Shown: positions 31,704-40,189 of the stretch, piece after piece | Numbering within the stretch: position 1 is the first letter of the stretch | Layout: every line of letters starts with the position of its first letter | NCBI GenBank assembly: GCA_026984515.1 | Contig: JALSRZ010000082.1 | Span: forward strand, 1 to 58,129 | Direction of reading: 5' to 3' | DNA length: 58,129 nt | Source of the DNA: Thiohalobacter sp. | GTDB taxonomy: Bacteria; Pseudomonadota; Gammaproteobacteria; DSM-19610 | Notes under the pieces: generated by a model | Told to the model about the DNA's origin: nothing | Databases searched by the model: none | Seen by the model: only the letters and a program-made list of their open reading frames with translations | Program-made: the position numbers and the translations under genes

Positions 31704-32450
31704 CTAGGCGCCGGCGTCACCGGACACTTCGACGAATTCGTCTTCCTTGCTGCCACCAACCTGCGCCATGGCACTGCGACCTTCCTCCACGGCGTCCGCA
31801 GCGCCCTGGATGTAGATCTGGATGGCACGGATGGAGTCATCGTTGCCGGGAATCACGTAATCGATACCGTCGGGGGAATTATTGGAATCCACTACTCCAA
31901 CCACCGGTATACCCAGCTTTTTCGCCTCGGCAACGGCGATTTTTTCGTGGCCGACATCGACGATGAACATGGCGTCCGGCAAGCGGTTCATGTTCTTGAT
32001 GCCACCCAGGCTGCGATCCAGCTTCTGTTTTTCGCGGGTCAGCATCAGGGCTTCCTTTTTGCCGATCTTTTCAAAGGTGCCGTCCTCTTCCATGGCTTCC
32101 AGGTCTTTCAGGCGCTTGATGGACTGACGCACGGTTTTGAAATTGGTGAACATGCCGCCCAGCCAGCGGTGATTCACGTAGGGCATCTTGCAACGCTCGG
32201 CTTCCTTGCGAATGGTGTCGCGGGCCGAACGTTTGGTGCCGACAAACAGCACCGTACCCTTGTTGGCCACCAGCTTGCCGATGAAATTCATGGCATCGTT
32301 GTACAACGGCAGGGTTTTTTCCAGATTGATAATGTGGATTTTGCTGCGTTCACCGAAAATGTAGGGGGCCATTTTCGGATTCCAGAAGCGCGCCTGGTGA
32401 CCGAAGTGCACGCCGGCTTCCAGCATCTGACGCATGTCTATGCTTGACAT
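31704..32450 (-). CDS. rpsB: 30S ribosomal protein S2
   Basis: S2 is a 248-residue small-subunit protein here. [20 protein letters not shown] at the start, [20 protein letters not shown], and [19 protein letters not shown] are diagnostic. The upstream open frame to 32594 is leader sequence. The ATG at 32450 is preceded by AAGAGG. Expression is likely under the structured leader at 32451-32560, where S2 is known to repress its own messenger in E. coli. Confidence 0.98.
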   Translation of the reverse strand: MSSIDMRQMLEAGVHFGHQARFWNPKMAPYIFGERSKIHIINLEKTLPLYNDAMNFIGKLVANKGTVLFVGTKRSARDTIRKEAERCKMPYVNHRWLGGMFTNFKTVRQSIKRLKDLEAMEEDGTFEKIGKKEALMLTREKQKLDRSLGGIKNMNRLPDAMFIVDVGHEKIAVAEAKKLGIPVVGVVDSNNSPDGIDYVIPGNDDSIRAIQIYIQGAADAVEEGRSAMAQVGGSKEDEFVEVSGDAGA

Positions 32451-32465
32451 AAGTGTTACCTCTTG

Positions 32466-32528
32466 TACGGGTTGGGCCTCCATACGCCCCATGCGGTAAC
32501 CCGAACTCAATCGGGCACCCAACCACAT
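32466..32528 (-). promoter_or_regulatory. rpsB 5-prime leader with nested inverted repeats (likely S2 autoregulation)
   Basis: GGTTGGG (32518-32524 in the coding sense) pairs with CCCAACC (32470-32476), a perfect 7-bp outer stem. An inner CCCGA/TCGGG hairpin lies at 32500-32515. Between them the coding strand reads GGGGCGTATGGAGG. It lies just upstream of the ribosome site AAGAGG. rpsB leaders in gammaproteobacteria are known targets of S2 feedback; that this one works so is inference. Confidence 0.65.
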
Positions 32529-32593
32529 GTGTCGACGTATGTGTGGATTTAAGTATTTGGAACCAGTGTTCCGTTCTGTACAGCAGATTGTCA

Positions 32594-32622
32594 CAAATAC
32601 AAGCGAAACAATCTGTTAACAA
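32594..32622 (-). promoter_or_regulatory. Candidate rpsB promoter
   Basis: On the minus strand TTGTTA (32617-32622) and TATTTG (32594-32599) are separated by 17 bases. The -10 match is weak. It shares the TGTTAACA palindrome at 32615-32622 with the candidate map promoter on the other strand. Confidence 0.3.
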
Positions 32623-32644
32623 GCCGCGCTTTATACCATACACT
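32616..32644 (+). promoter_or_regulatory. Candidate map-glnD promoter
   Basis: TTAACA (32616-32621) and TACACT (32639-32644) are 17 bases apart, 88 bases before the map ATG. The -35 overlaps the candidate rpsB -35 on the opposite strand. Confidence 0.4.
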
Positions 32645-32731
32645 ACCGCCGACAGCAATCTCCGGCCGCTGCCGGCAGGCGCGGACAGACATAACAACGG
32701 GCGCCGTAAAACGCGCTACGACGGGATTTCC

Positions 32732-33499
32732 ATGAGTGTAACGATCAAAACCGAAGAAGAAATTGAAAAAATGCGCGTTGCCGGCCGACTGGCTGCCGCG
32801 GTGCTCGACATGATCGAACCCCACGTTCAGGCCGGCATCACCACGGGCGAAATCGATCAAATCTGCCACGACTACATCGTCAACGAGCAACAGGCCATAC
32901 CCGCCCCCCTCAATTACCGCGGCTTCCCCAAATCTGTCTGCACCTCGGTCAATCACCAGGTCTGTCACGGTATCCCCGGCGACCGCAGGCTCAAGAACGG
33001 CGATATGCTGAACATCGATATCACGGTGATCAAGGACGGCTTCCACGGTGATACCAGCAAGACCTTCTTTGTCGGAGAAGCGCCACTGATCGCCCGGCGG
33101 CTGGCCAGCGTGACCTACGAATGCATGTGTACCGGCATCCGCATGGTCAAACCCGGCGCCCGCCTGGGCGATATCGGTCACGCTATCCAGCAACTCGCCG
33201 AATCGCACCACTACTCAGTGGTACGGGAATACTGCGGCCACGGGATCGGCCGCGAATTCCACGAGGACCCGCAGGTGCTGCATTACGGCCGACCGGGTAC
33301 CGGCATGCAGCTGGTAAAGGGCATGACCTTTACCATCGAACCCATGATCAACGTCGGCAAACGCCACACCAAACTGCTCAAGGATGGCTGGACGGTGGTC
33401 ACCAAGGACCACAGCCTGTCGGCCCAGTGGGAACACACCATCCTGGTCACCGCTGAGGGTTACGAGGTCCTCACCCTGCGGACCGGCGAATCGATCTGA
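32732..33499 (+). CDS. map: Methionine aminopeptidase type I
   Basis: Map removes the initiator methionine from nascent proteins. The 255-residue protein has the metal ligands in NIDITVIKDGFHGDTSKTF (two Asp), GHGIGREFHEDP (His), FTIEPM (Glu) and WEHTILVT (Glu). The start is the ATG at 32732, giving MSVTIKTEEEIEKMR. The upstream frame is open but non-coding. Its stop shares a base with the glnD start (TGATG), so the two are coupled. map lies opposite rpsB, as in E. coli. Confidence 0.98.
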   Translation: MSVTIKTEEEIEKMRVAGRLAAAVLDMIEPHVQAGITTGEIDQICHDYIVNEQQAIPAPLNYRGFPKSVCTSVNHQVCHGIPGDRRLKNGDMLNIDITVIKDGFHGDTSKTFFVGEAPLIARRLASVTYECMCTGIRMVKPGARLGDIGHAIQQLAESHHYSVVREYCGHGIGREFHEDPQVLHYGRPGTGMQLVKGMTFTIEPMINVGKRHTKLLKDGWTVVTKDHSLSAQWEHTILVTAEGYEVLTLRTGESI

Positions 33500-36183
33500 T
33501 GACCAACGGCGCGAACCCCCGGCACCCGACCCGGATACATCCCGAACACCGCTTCGCCACGGAGCAACTGGAACAGGCGTTGCAGGGCGACATCCCCTCG
33601 CCTTCCCTGTGCCGGGATTTCCTGCACAAGGCCAACCGGCAGCTGACCGAACAGTTCCACGCCGGCGCGGACATCGAAGACCTGGTACGCGGCCGCAGCC
33701 GGCTGGTCGACCAGGTGCTGATCCGCTGCTGGGAAAAACTGCTCGGCGACGTTGACGCAGCCCTGGTCGCCGTGGGCGGCTACGGGCGTAACGAGCTGTT
33801 ACCCGCTTCCGACGTGGACATCATGCTGCTGCTGGCCGAAGCGGAGGACCCCGTTACCGGGACAAGGCTGGAAACCTTCCTGATGTTGCTGTGGGATATC
33901 GGCCTGGAAGTCGGTCACAGTGTACGCACCCTGGAAGAGTGCCGGGAACAGGCAGAAGCCGACATCACGGTAGCCACCAACCTGATGGAGGCACGTCTGC
34001 TGAGCGGTTCCGCAACCCTGTTCCGCGACATGCAGCAGCGGGTCGGCCCGGACCAGGTCTGGCCCAGCCAGGATTTCTTTTCCGCCAAGCTGGCGGAACA
34101 GCAGAAACGCTATGAGCGTTTCGATGACGCACTTTACAACCTGGAACCCAACGTCAAGGAAGGCCCCGGCGGCCTGCGTGACACACAGATGATCGGCTGG
34201 GTGATGAAGCGGCATTTTGGCTTCAGCAGCCTGGAAGACCTGGTCGAGGAAGGTTCACTCACGGCTGGCGAATACCGGACGCTGACCGACGGGCAGCGCT
34301 TTCTCTGGAAAGTTCGCTTCGGCCTGCACACCCTCACCGGCCGTCGTGAAGAACGCCTGCTGTTCGAACACCAGCGCACCCTCGCCGGCCAGTTCGGGTA
34401 CCAGGACCGGGAGCACAAACTGGCGGTGGAATGGTTCATGCGCGACTACTACCGCACTATCCAGGAACTGAGCCGCCTCAACGAGATGCTGCTGCAGCTG
34501 TTCCGCGAGGTGATCCTGCATGCAGAGGATCCCTCCGAACCGGTCGCCATCAACCGCCGCTTCCAGTCCCGCAAGGGCTTCCTGGAAGTAACCGACGACC
34601 GTGTGTTCAGGCGTTACCCCTTTGCGCTGCTGGAACTGTTCCTGCTGATGCAGCAGAACCCGCAATTGATCGGGGTACGCGCTGCAACCATACGGCTGGT
34701 CCGCGATCATCGCTACCTGATCGATGAAAATTTCCGCAACGACCTGCGCTCCCGCAGCCTGTTCATGGAAATTTTCCGTCAGCCGCGCGGCCTGACACAC
34801 GAACTGAGGCGCATGAACCGCTACGGCGTACTGGCCGCCTACTACCCGGCGTTTGAACTGATCGTCGGGCAGATGCAGCACGACCTGTTTCACGCCTACA
34901 CGGTAGATGAACACACCCTGTTCGTGGTGCGCAACCTGCGCCGCTTCAGTGTCCGGGAGTTTGCACACGAGTTCCCGCTGTGCAGCCGGATATCGGACAC
35001 CATACCCAAACCGGAATTGCTGTACCTGGCCGGTTTCTTCCATGACATTGCCAAGGGACGCGGCGGCAATCACGCCGAACTGGGCGCACAGGAAGCACGG
35101 GCCTTCCTGGAACGCCACAACCTGAGCAGTTACGACCGGCGACTGGTTGCCTGGCTGGTGGAGAATCATTTACTGATGTCCCACGTCGCGCAACGCCGCG
35201 ATATCTCCGACCCGGACGTCATCAATGACTTCGCCCACCAGGTGGCTGACCGTACGCGCCTGGACTACCTGTTCCTGTTGACTGTTGCCGACGTGCGCGC
35301 CACCAACCCGACGCTCTGGAACAACTGGAAAGGTTCCCTGTTCCGCGAACTGTACAATGTCACGCGCCGCGCCCTGCGCCGTGGCCTGGAAAACCCGCTG
35401 CACCGCGATGAGCTGATCAGTGATATCAAGAACACTGCGTTTGCGGAACTGGAGCGCAAGGGTGTCAGCACCGGGCAGTTGCAGGCGCTGTGGAATGATT
35501 TCCCGGAAGACTATTTCCTGCGTCACAACGTGGATGAAGTCATCTGGCACGCACAGGTAATCCTGGAGCCGGGCAACGGCGACGGGGTCCGCGTCGACCT
35601 GTGTGAGCATTCGGAACGGGGTGGCAGCGCGCTGTTCATCTATACCCCGGTCACCGACCGGCTGTTCAGTCGCTCCACGGCGCTGCTGGACCAGCTGGGC
35701 CTGACGATTACCGACGCCCGTATCATCACTTCCCGGCGCGATTACGCCCTGGACACCTACCTGCTGCTGAACGCCGACGGCGAACCGATCACCGATCCTT
35801 ACCAGGCACAGGAACTGGTCACCATGATGCGGGAGGAGCTGTTATCCGGCGGTGACACAGCTGCTTCCGTATCGAGACCGACCCCGCGTCGCACCCGTTA
35901 CTTCAAGGTAGCCACACGGGTGCATTTCTACCCCGACGATACCAGCCGACGCACCCTGGTGGAGCTCTACACTACCGACTACCCGGGCCTGCTCTCCAAC
36001 GTGGGCCGGATCTTCTACCACTGCGGGGTCCGGTTGCAGAACGCCAAGATTGCGACCTTCGGCTCCCAGGCTGAAGATGTATTCTATGTCACCAGTAACG
36101 AAGGGGAGCCGCTCAGCGAAGAGCAGCAGGGGGAACTGCGGGAAGCCCTGATCGAGGCGCTGGACCAGGAAGCCAAAACGTGA
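33499..36183 (+). CDS. glnD: PII uridylyltransferase / uridylyl-removing enzyme
   Basis: GlnD senses glutamine and modifies PII proteins to set nitrogen metabolism. The 894-residue protein has a nucleotidyltransferase domain with VGGYGRNELLPASDVDIMLL (about 92-112), a central linker, an HD hydrolase domain with FHDIAKGRGGNHAELGA (about 513-530), and two C-terminal ACT domains (about 705-780 and 815-890). It overlaps the map stop by one base. The following dap genes are separated by a mobile element and a minus-strand pair. Confidence 0.97.
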   Translation: MTNGANPRHPTRIHPEHRFATEQLEQALQGDIPSPSLCRDFLHKANRQLTEQFHAGADIEDLVRGRSRLVDQVLIRCWEKLLGDVDAALVAVGGYGRNELLPASDVDIMLLLAEAEDPVTGTRLETFLMLLWDIGLEVGHSVRTLEECREQAEADITVATNLMEARLLSGSATLFRDMQQRVGPDQVWPSQDFFSAKLAEQQKRYERFDDALYNLEPNVKEGPGGLRDTQMIGWVMKRHFGFSSLEDLVEEGSLTAGEYRTLTDGQRFLWKVRFGLHTLTGRREERLLFEHQRTLAGQFGYQDREHKLAVEWFMRDYYRTIQELSRLNEMLLQLFREVILHAEDPSEPVAINRRFQSRKGFLEVTDDRVFRRYPFALLELFLLMQQNPQLIGVRAATIRLVRDHRYLIDENFRNDLRSRSLFMEIFRQPRGLTHELRRMNRYGVLAAYYPAFELIVGQMQHDLFHAYTVDEHTLFVVRNLRRFSVREFAHEFPLCSRISDTIPKPELLYLAGFFHDIAKGRGGNHAELGAQEARAFLERHNLSSYDRRLVAWLVENHLLMSHVAQRRDISDPDVINDFAHQVADRTRLDYLFLLTVADVRATNPTLWNNWKGSLFRELYNVTRRALRRGLENPLHRDELISDIKNTAFAELERKGVSTGQLQALWNDFPEDYFLRHNVDEVIWHAQVILEPGNGDGVRVDLCEHSERGGSALFIYTPVTDRLFSRSTALLDQLGLTITDARIITSRRDYALDTYLLLNADGEPITDPYQAQELVTMMREELLSGGDTAASVSRPTPRRTRYFKVATRVHFYPDDTSRRTLVELYTTDYPGLLSNVGRIFYHCGVRLQNAKIATFGSQAEDVFYVTSNEGEPLSEEQQGELREALIEALDQEAKT

Positions 36184-36186
36184 TGT

Positions 36187-36333
36187 CTAGCAGGCTGTTG
36201 AAAAAGTCTCTGGCGGCACGATCCGGCGTTGAAAACCGGCTCAAAATGCTCATTTACAACTGGTAAACTGCGCTTTTTCGCCGCTTTTCGCCTTGTCTCG
36301 CACTCGCCAGAGACTTTTTCAACAGCCTGCTAG
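36187..36333. mobile_element. 147-bp MITE-like element with 29-bp perfect terminal inverted repeats
   Basis: The ends 36187-36215 and 36305-36333 are perfectly inverted over 29 bases, beginning CTAGCAGGCTGTTGAAAAAG. The outermost CTAG on each side is itself palindromic, so it could be a target duplication or part of the repeat. The inside has no ORF. The GGCTGTTGAAAAA end resembles IS1182/IS5-like insertion sequence ends as I recall them, so this is probably a non-autonomous derivative. It sits between the convergent glnD and VOC genes and the stop codon of the VOC gene lies in its right end. Confidence 0.85.
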
Positions 36334-36704
36334 AATCGCTCGATCAGCTCGATACCATTTCCGTCGGGGTCGCGGCAGAAAAGCGCCCGCCGTCCCGAGC
36401 GGCTGCGGGTAAAACCGGTACCCGCAGCCTCCAGGCGTTGTTCCACTGCATCGAGACCGGTCACGATCAGTGCCGTGTGGCGGTCCCGCCCGGCATGCAC
36501 GGGCCGACCGCTCACGGGGTCGCAATTCGGCAGTTCCAGCAGGTGTATCTGCTGTGCACCGGCTTTCAGCCAGGCACCCTGGAATGACATCTCCGGTCGC
36601 GTCCGGTCCTGCGCAAGGCCCAGCACGTCCACGTAGAAACGCAGTGCAACCGCCAGGTCGGCCACCACCACGCTGGCATGATGGATTCCCAGGTACTCCG
36701 TCAT
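36330..36704 (-). CDS. VOC (glyoxalase/bleomycin resistance) family protein
   Basis: This 124-residue protein starts MTEYLGIHHASVVVADLAV and has the glyoxalase-type signature ALRFYVDVLGL. Candidate metal ligands appear in all four places: His in GIHHAS, Glu in IHLLELP, His in DRHTALIV and Glu in NGIELIERF. It could be a lactoylglutathione-lyase-like or dioxygenase-type enzyme; the substrate is unknown. The frame is open to 36776 but the ATG at 36704 overlaps the stop of the upstream transporter by 4 bases. Its TAG stop is supplied by the mobile element end. Confidence 0.87.
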   Translation of the reverse strand: MTEYLGIHHASVVVADLAVALRFYVDVLGLAQDRTRPEMSFQGAWLKAGAQQIHLLELPNCDPVSGRPVHAGRDRHTALIVTGLDAVEQRLEAAGTGFTRSRSGRRALFCRDPDGNGIELIERF

Positions 36705-37627
36705 TTCCTGCCACTCCCGACCTGCGCATGCGCCGCCAGGTAGGCGCCCGCCAGGATCAGGGCGCCACCGAGCCATTCCTGATTCTGTACCTGCTCACTG
36801 GTCAGTAACAGCGAAGACACCGCGCCCACCACCAGCTCAAACAGCAGGATGACGGCCGAGCGATGTACCGGCATGTGACTGACACCATAGATCACCGTTA
36901 CCGTCATGATCAGGAAACCCAGCCAGCCCAGCAGCACCGCACCCACCCAGGCGGACAGCTGCACGTCGGGCAGCGGCTGCTGCACTGCCAGGATCCAGAG
37001 CGCGGCGACCAGCGTGACGCCCAGCCAGCTGATCGAAGCCTTGGTATACATGGAAACATGCTGCGTCTTGCGCACCATGACATTGGCAAAGGAAAAGGCA
37101 AAACCGGAAGATACCGCCAGCCAGTCGGCTTCATCGCGCGGCCAGGGCATACCCATGGCGGGGTCCCATAACATGATCAGTGCGCCACTGATAGCTACCA
37201 CAAACACCAGCAGGCCGCTGGTGCCCGGGTGCTCGCCCAGCATCAGCCAGCCCAGTACCAGGGCCCACAGCGGGGACAGGTAAAACAGCAACAGCACCCG
37301 CACCACCGTGCCGTCGAGAATCGCCAGCACAAAGGCCACGTTGCACCAGCCGGTCGCCACCAGCATCAGTCCCAGGACCACCGGGTGCAGCCGCCAGTCC
37401 TCCCGGCTGCGCCACAGCCAGACCAGACCGACCGCGAGCGCGGCGCCGTAACTGGCCAGCGAAAGCCACAGCCCGCTCAGGCCCTGCTCCTCCAGCAGGC
37501 GCAGCGGGTACCAGACCAGTCCCCACAGCGTAGCCGTCAGCAGCAGGCTCAGTATAGGCAGGATTTGTTGATTGGACCGATTCACCGGATTCCGTATACT
37601 TCCGCTTCGATTCGCGCACACCAGCAT
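36701..37627 (-). CDS. DMT superfamily (EamA) transporter
   Basis: This 308-residue protein has ten predicted membrane helices in two EamA repeats, starting ILPILSLLLTATLWGLVWYP and with VVRKT-like sequence at the repeat junction (observed NVMVRKTQHVSMY). Such proteins export metabolites; the substrate cannot be told. The ATG at 37627 leaves only 3 bases to the divergent dapC start, so the GTG at 37585 is a plausible alternative start, giving a 294-residue protein that retains all helices. It is coupled to the VOC gene downstream. Confidence 0.87.
   Translation of the reverse strand: MLVCANRSGSIRNPVNRSNQQILPILSLLLTATLWGLVWYPLRLLEEQGLSGLWLSLASYGAALAVGLVWLWRSREDWRLHPVVLGLMLVATGWCNVAFVLAILDGTVVRVLLLFYLSPLWALVLGWLMLGEHPGTSGLLVFVVAISGALIMLWDPAMGMPWPRDEADWLAVSSGFAFSFANVMVRKTQHVSMYTKASISWLGVTLVAALWILAVQQPLPDVQLSAWVGAVLLGWLGFLIMTVTVIYGVSHMPVHRSAVILLFELVVGAVSSLLLTSEQVQNQEWLGGALILAGAYLAAHAQVGSGRK
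37572..37600 (+). promoter_or_regulatory. Candidate sigma-70 promoter for dapC
   Basis: TTGGAC (37572-37577) and TATACT (37595-37600) are separated by exactly 17 bases, 30 bases before the dapC ATG. It lies inside the 5-prime end of the DMT transporter frame, which supports the shorter transporter start. Confidence 0.6.
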
Positions 37628-37630
37628 TTC

Positions 37631-38827
37631 ATGAATCCTAATCTAACACGTCTGGAGCCCTATCCGTTCGAGCGCCTGGCCGAACTGCTCGCGGGGGTGA
37701 CGCCGCCGGCCCGTCTGGAGACCATCCGGCTGTCGATCGGTGAGCCGAAGCACCCGACGCCCGGGTTCATTACCGAAGCCGTCATCGAGCACCTGCACGG
37801 CCTCTCGCAGTATCCCGCCACGCGCGGCAGCGAAGCACTGCGGGCCTCTGTCTGCACATGGCTGGTCCGGCGCTTCGGACTGCCGCAAAACAGCCTGCAG
37901 CCGGATCGCCACGTGCTTCCGGTAAACGGCACGCGCGAAGCGCTGTTTGCCGTCGCACAGTGCCTGCTGGACGGCCGCCCGGATGCACTGGTGCTGATGC
38001 CGAATCCTTTTTACCAGATCTACGAGGGAGCGGCGTTGCTCGCCGGTGCACAACCGTATTTTCTCGACACCGGCGCAGATACCGGCTACCTGCCTGACTT
38101 TGATGCGGTACCCGACCATATGTGGGAACGCTGTCAACTACTGTATACCTGTTCTCCCGGAAACCCGTGCGGACAGGTCATCGATACGGCGACACTGCAA
38201 CGTCTGATTGAACGTGCGCACCGGTTTGACTTTGTTATCGCCGCGGACGAGTGCTACGCAGAAATCTACCAGGATGAAAATACGCCACCACCCGGCCTGC
38301 TGGGAGCGGCGGCTGACATGGGCAATACGGACTTCCGCCACTGCCTGGTGTTTCACAGCCTGTCCAAGCGCTCCAACGCCCCCGGCCTGCGCTCCGGCTT
38401 TGTCGCCGGCGACGCCACGCTGATCGAGACATTTTTCCGCTATCGCACCTACCACGGCTGCGCCATGCCTCCGGCCACCCAGGCGGCCAGTGTGCGCGCC
38501 TGGCAGGACGAGGCGCACGTGCGTGAAAACCGGCGTTTATACCGGGAAAAGTTTGCGGCCGTAACCGATATACTGTCTCCGGTCCTGGATGTGCCGGTAC
38601 CAGCGGGGGGCTTCTACCTGTGGCCGCGGACGCCCATCGACGACCGGGAATTCTGTCGTCGCCTGTACCGCGAACAGAACGTGATTGCCCTGCCTGGCAG
38701 TTTCCTGTCCCGTGATACCGCGGCGGGCAACCCGGGCAGAAACCATGTGCGGCTCGCGCTGGTCGCAGCGCTGGATGAATGCGTGGACGCTGCGCAACGC
38801 GTACGAACATGTATACAACAGTTGTAG
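37631..38827 (+). CDS. dapC: Succinyldiaminopimelate aminotransferase
   Basis: DapC transaminates N-succinyl-amino-ketopimelate in lysine and diaminopimelate synthesis. The 398-residue class I/II PLP enzyme has the PLP-lysine motif SLSKRSNAPGLRSGF near residue 255, PNPFYQIYEGAA and NPCGQ. Its place directly before dapD and dapE makes DapC more likely than another aminotransferase. The ATG at 37631 gives MNPNLTRLEPYPFERL, the family N terminus. The stop codon overlaps a REP-like repeat. Confidence 0.93.
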   Translation: MNPNLTRLEPYPFERLAELLAGVTPPARLETIRLSIGEPKHPTPGFITEAVIEHLHGLSQYPATRGSEALRASVCTWLVRRFGLPQNSLQPDRHVLPVNGTREALFAVAQCLLDGRPDALVLMPNPFYQIYEGAALLAGAQPYFLDTGADTGYLPDFDAVPDHMWERCQLLYTCSPGNPCGQVIDTATLQRLIERAHRFDFVIAADECYAEIYQDENTPPPGLLGAAADMGNTDFRHCLVFHSLSKRSNAPGLRSGFVAGDATLIETFFRYRTYHGCAMPPATQAASVRAWQDEAHVRENRRLYREKFAAVTDILSPVLDVPVPAGGFYLWPRTPIDDREFCRRLYREQNVIALPGSFLSRDTAAGNPGRNHVRLALVAALDECVDAAQRVRTCIQQL

Positions 38828-38848
38828 GAGCGGTCCCCTGACCGCGAA
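38824..38848. repeat. REP-like element
   Basis: GTAGGAGCGGTC, a CCCT loop and GACCGCGAA form the typical GTAGGAGC-headed hairpin known from Pseudomonas-type REP sequences. The dapC stop codon TAG lies within it. No REP-associated transposase is in the window. Confidence 0.65.
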
Positions 38849-38864
38849 CAGATGCCACACAGCG

Positions 38865-38884
38865 TCCTGGCATTATCGCCAGGA
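38865..38884. other. 7-bp perfect hairpin upstream of dapD
   Basis: TCCTGGC and GCCAGGA flank an ATTATC loop, 54 bases before the dapD ATG. It has no T-run and may shape the dapC-dapD messenger. Confidence 0.45.
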
Positions 38885-38937
38885 GACCACTGACCGCAGT
38901 GTTGCACCATGAACAGATTTATTACCAGGAGACAGCC

Positions 38938-39759
38938 ATGAGTGACATACAGGCCACTATCGAAGAAGCCTTTGAGCGCCGCGCCGACATTACCCCGCGC
39001 ACGGTGGAAACCCATGTCAAGGAAGCCACCCAGGAAGCGATCCGCAGGCTGGACAGCGGCGAGGCCCGCGTAGCGGAAAAGAAGGGCGGCGACTGGGTGG
39101 TCAACGACTGGCTGAAAAAAGCCGTGCTGCTGTCGTTCCGTATCGAGGACAACGAGTTCATGAAAGGCGGCTTCACCAACTACTATGACAAGGTGCAGTC
39201 CAAGTACAGTGATCATAACGCGCGGGAGTTTCGTGCCGGTGGCGTACGCGTGGTCCCACCCGCCACGGCGCGTTTCGGCTCCTACATTGCACCGGGCGTG
39301 GTGCTGATGCCCTCCTACGTCAATATCGGTGCATACGTGGACAGCGGTACCATGGTGGACACCTGGTCCACGGTCGGTTCCTGCGCACAGATCGGCAGGA
39401 ACGTCCACCTGTCCGGCGGCGTCGGCATCGGTGGCGTACTGGAACCGGTGCAGGCGGCACCCACCATCATCGAAGACAACTGTTTTATCGGTGCACGCTC
39501 CGAAGTGGTCGAGGGCGTCATTGTCGAGGAAGGCTCAGTCATCTCCATGGGCGTATACATCGGCCAGAGCACGCGCATCTACGACCGCGAAAAGGACGAA
39601 ATCCTGTACGGCCGCATCCCTGCGGGTTCGGTAGTGGTATCCGGCAACCTGCCTTCCAGGGACGGCAAGTACAGTCTGTACTGCGCGGTCATCGTCAAGA
39701 AAGTGGATGAAAAGACACGCGGCAAGGTCGGCATCAACGAGCTGCTGCGCAACATCTGA
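38938..39759 (+). CDS. dapD: Tetrahydrodipicolinate N-succinyltransferase
   Basis: DapD adds succinyl from succinyl-CoA to tetrahydrodipicolinate, the entry step of the succinylase route. The 273-residue protein has an N-terminal helical domain, then a left-handed beta helix with [18 protein letters not shown] and [20 protein letters not shown]. The C terminus carries [20 protein letters not shown]. The ATG at 38938 has AGGAGA at good spacing. It is followed one base later by the ArsC-like gene. Confidence 0.97.
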   Translation: MSDIQATIEEAFERRADITPRTVETHVKEATQEAIRRLDSGEARVAEKKGGDWVVNDWLKKAVLLSFRIEDNEFMKGGFTNYYDKVQSKYSDHNAREFRAGGVRVVPPATARFGSYIAPGVVLMPSYVNIGAYVDSGTMVDTWSTVGSCAQIGRNVHLSGGVGIGGVLEPVQAAPTIIEDNCFIGARSEVVEGVIVEEGSVISMGVYIGQSTRIYDREKDEILYGRIPAGSVVVSGNLPSRDGKYSLYCAVIVKKVDEKTRGKVGINELLRNI

Positions 39760-39760
39760 T

Positions 39761-40114
39761 ATGGTCACCCTGTACGGGATCAAAAACTGTGACACCATGA
39801 AGAAAGCCCGGCAGTGGCTGGATGCGCATGGCATCGACTACCACTACCACGACTACCGCAAGGACGGCCTGGACCGCAAACAGCTGCTTGCCTGGGAAAA
39901 GGAGCTGGGCTGGGAGACCCTGCTCAACCGGCGCGGTATGCTGTGGCGCAAGCTGCCTGCCGGAGTGCGTGAGCAGATGGACCGTGCACGCGCGCTGCAG
40001 TGCATGCAGGACAACCCTGGCATCATCAAACGTCCGCTGCTCGATCTTGGTGAGCGCCGCGTGGCCGGTTTCAGCGCGGACCAGTATGAACAGCTATTCC
40101 AGGACCGGTCGTAA
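39761..40114 (+). CDS. ArsC/Spx-family reductase-like protein (YffB type)
   Basis: This 117-residue protein starts MVTLYGIKNCDTMKKARQWL and has HGIDYHYHDYRKDGLDR, matching the YffB branch of the ArsC family. It has one thioredoxin-fold Cys in KNCDT. It begins one base after the dapD stop and precedes dapE, as yffB does in E. coli. Its role is not established; it is not likely to be a true arsenate reductase given context. The frame is open to 39707 but the ATG at 39761 fits the family. Confidence 0.92.
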   Translation: MVTLYGIKNCDTMKKARQWLDAHGIDYHYHDYRKDGLDRKQLLAWEKELGWETLLNRRGMLWRKLPAGVREQMDRARALQCMQDNPGIIKRPLLDLGERRVAGFSADQYEQLFQDRS

Positions 40115-40189
40115 GGCCTGCTTCCCGGCTGTCTATTTGCGGCCGGCAAAAGCTACAGCCCCTGCCCCAAACCAAGTACACTAACGATC

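Noticed and set aside
39761-40114. Arsenate reductase (arsenic resistance gene)
   Set aside because: The family name is ArsC, but the sequence and the dapD-dapE setting match the YffB branch; no other ars genes are near.
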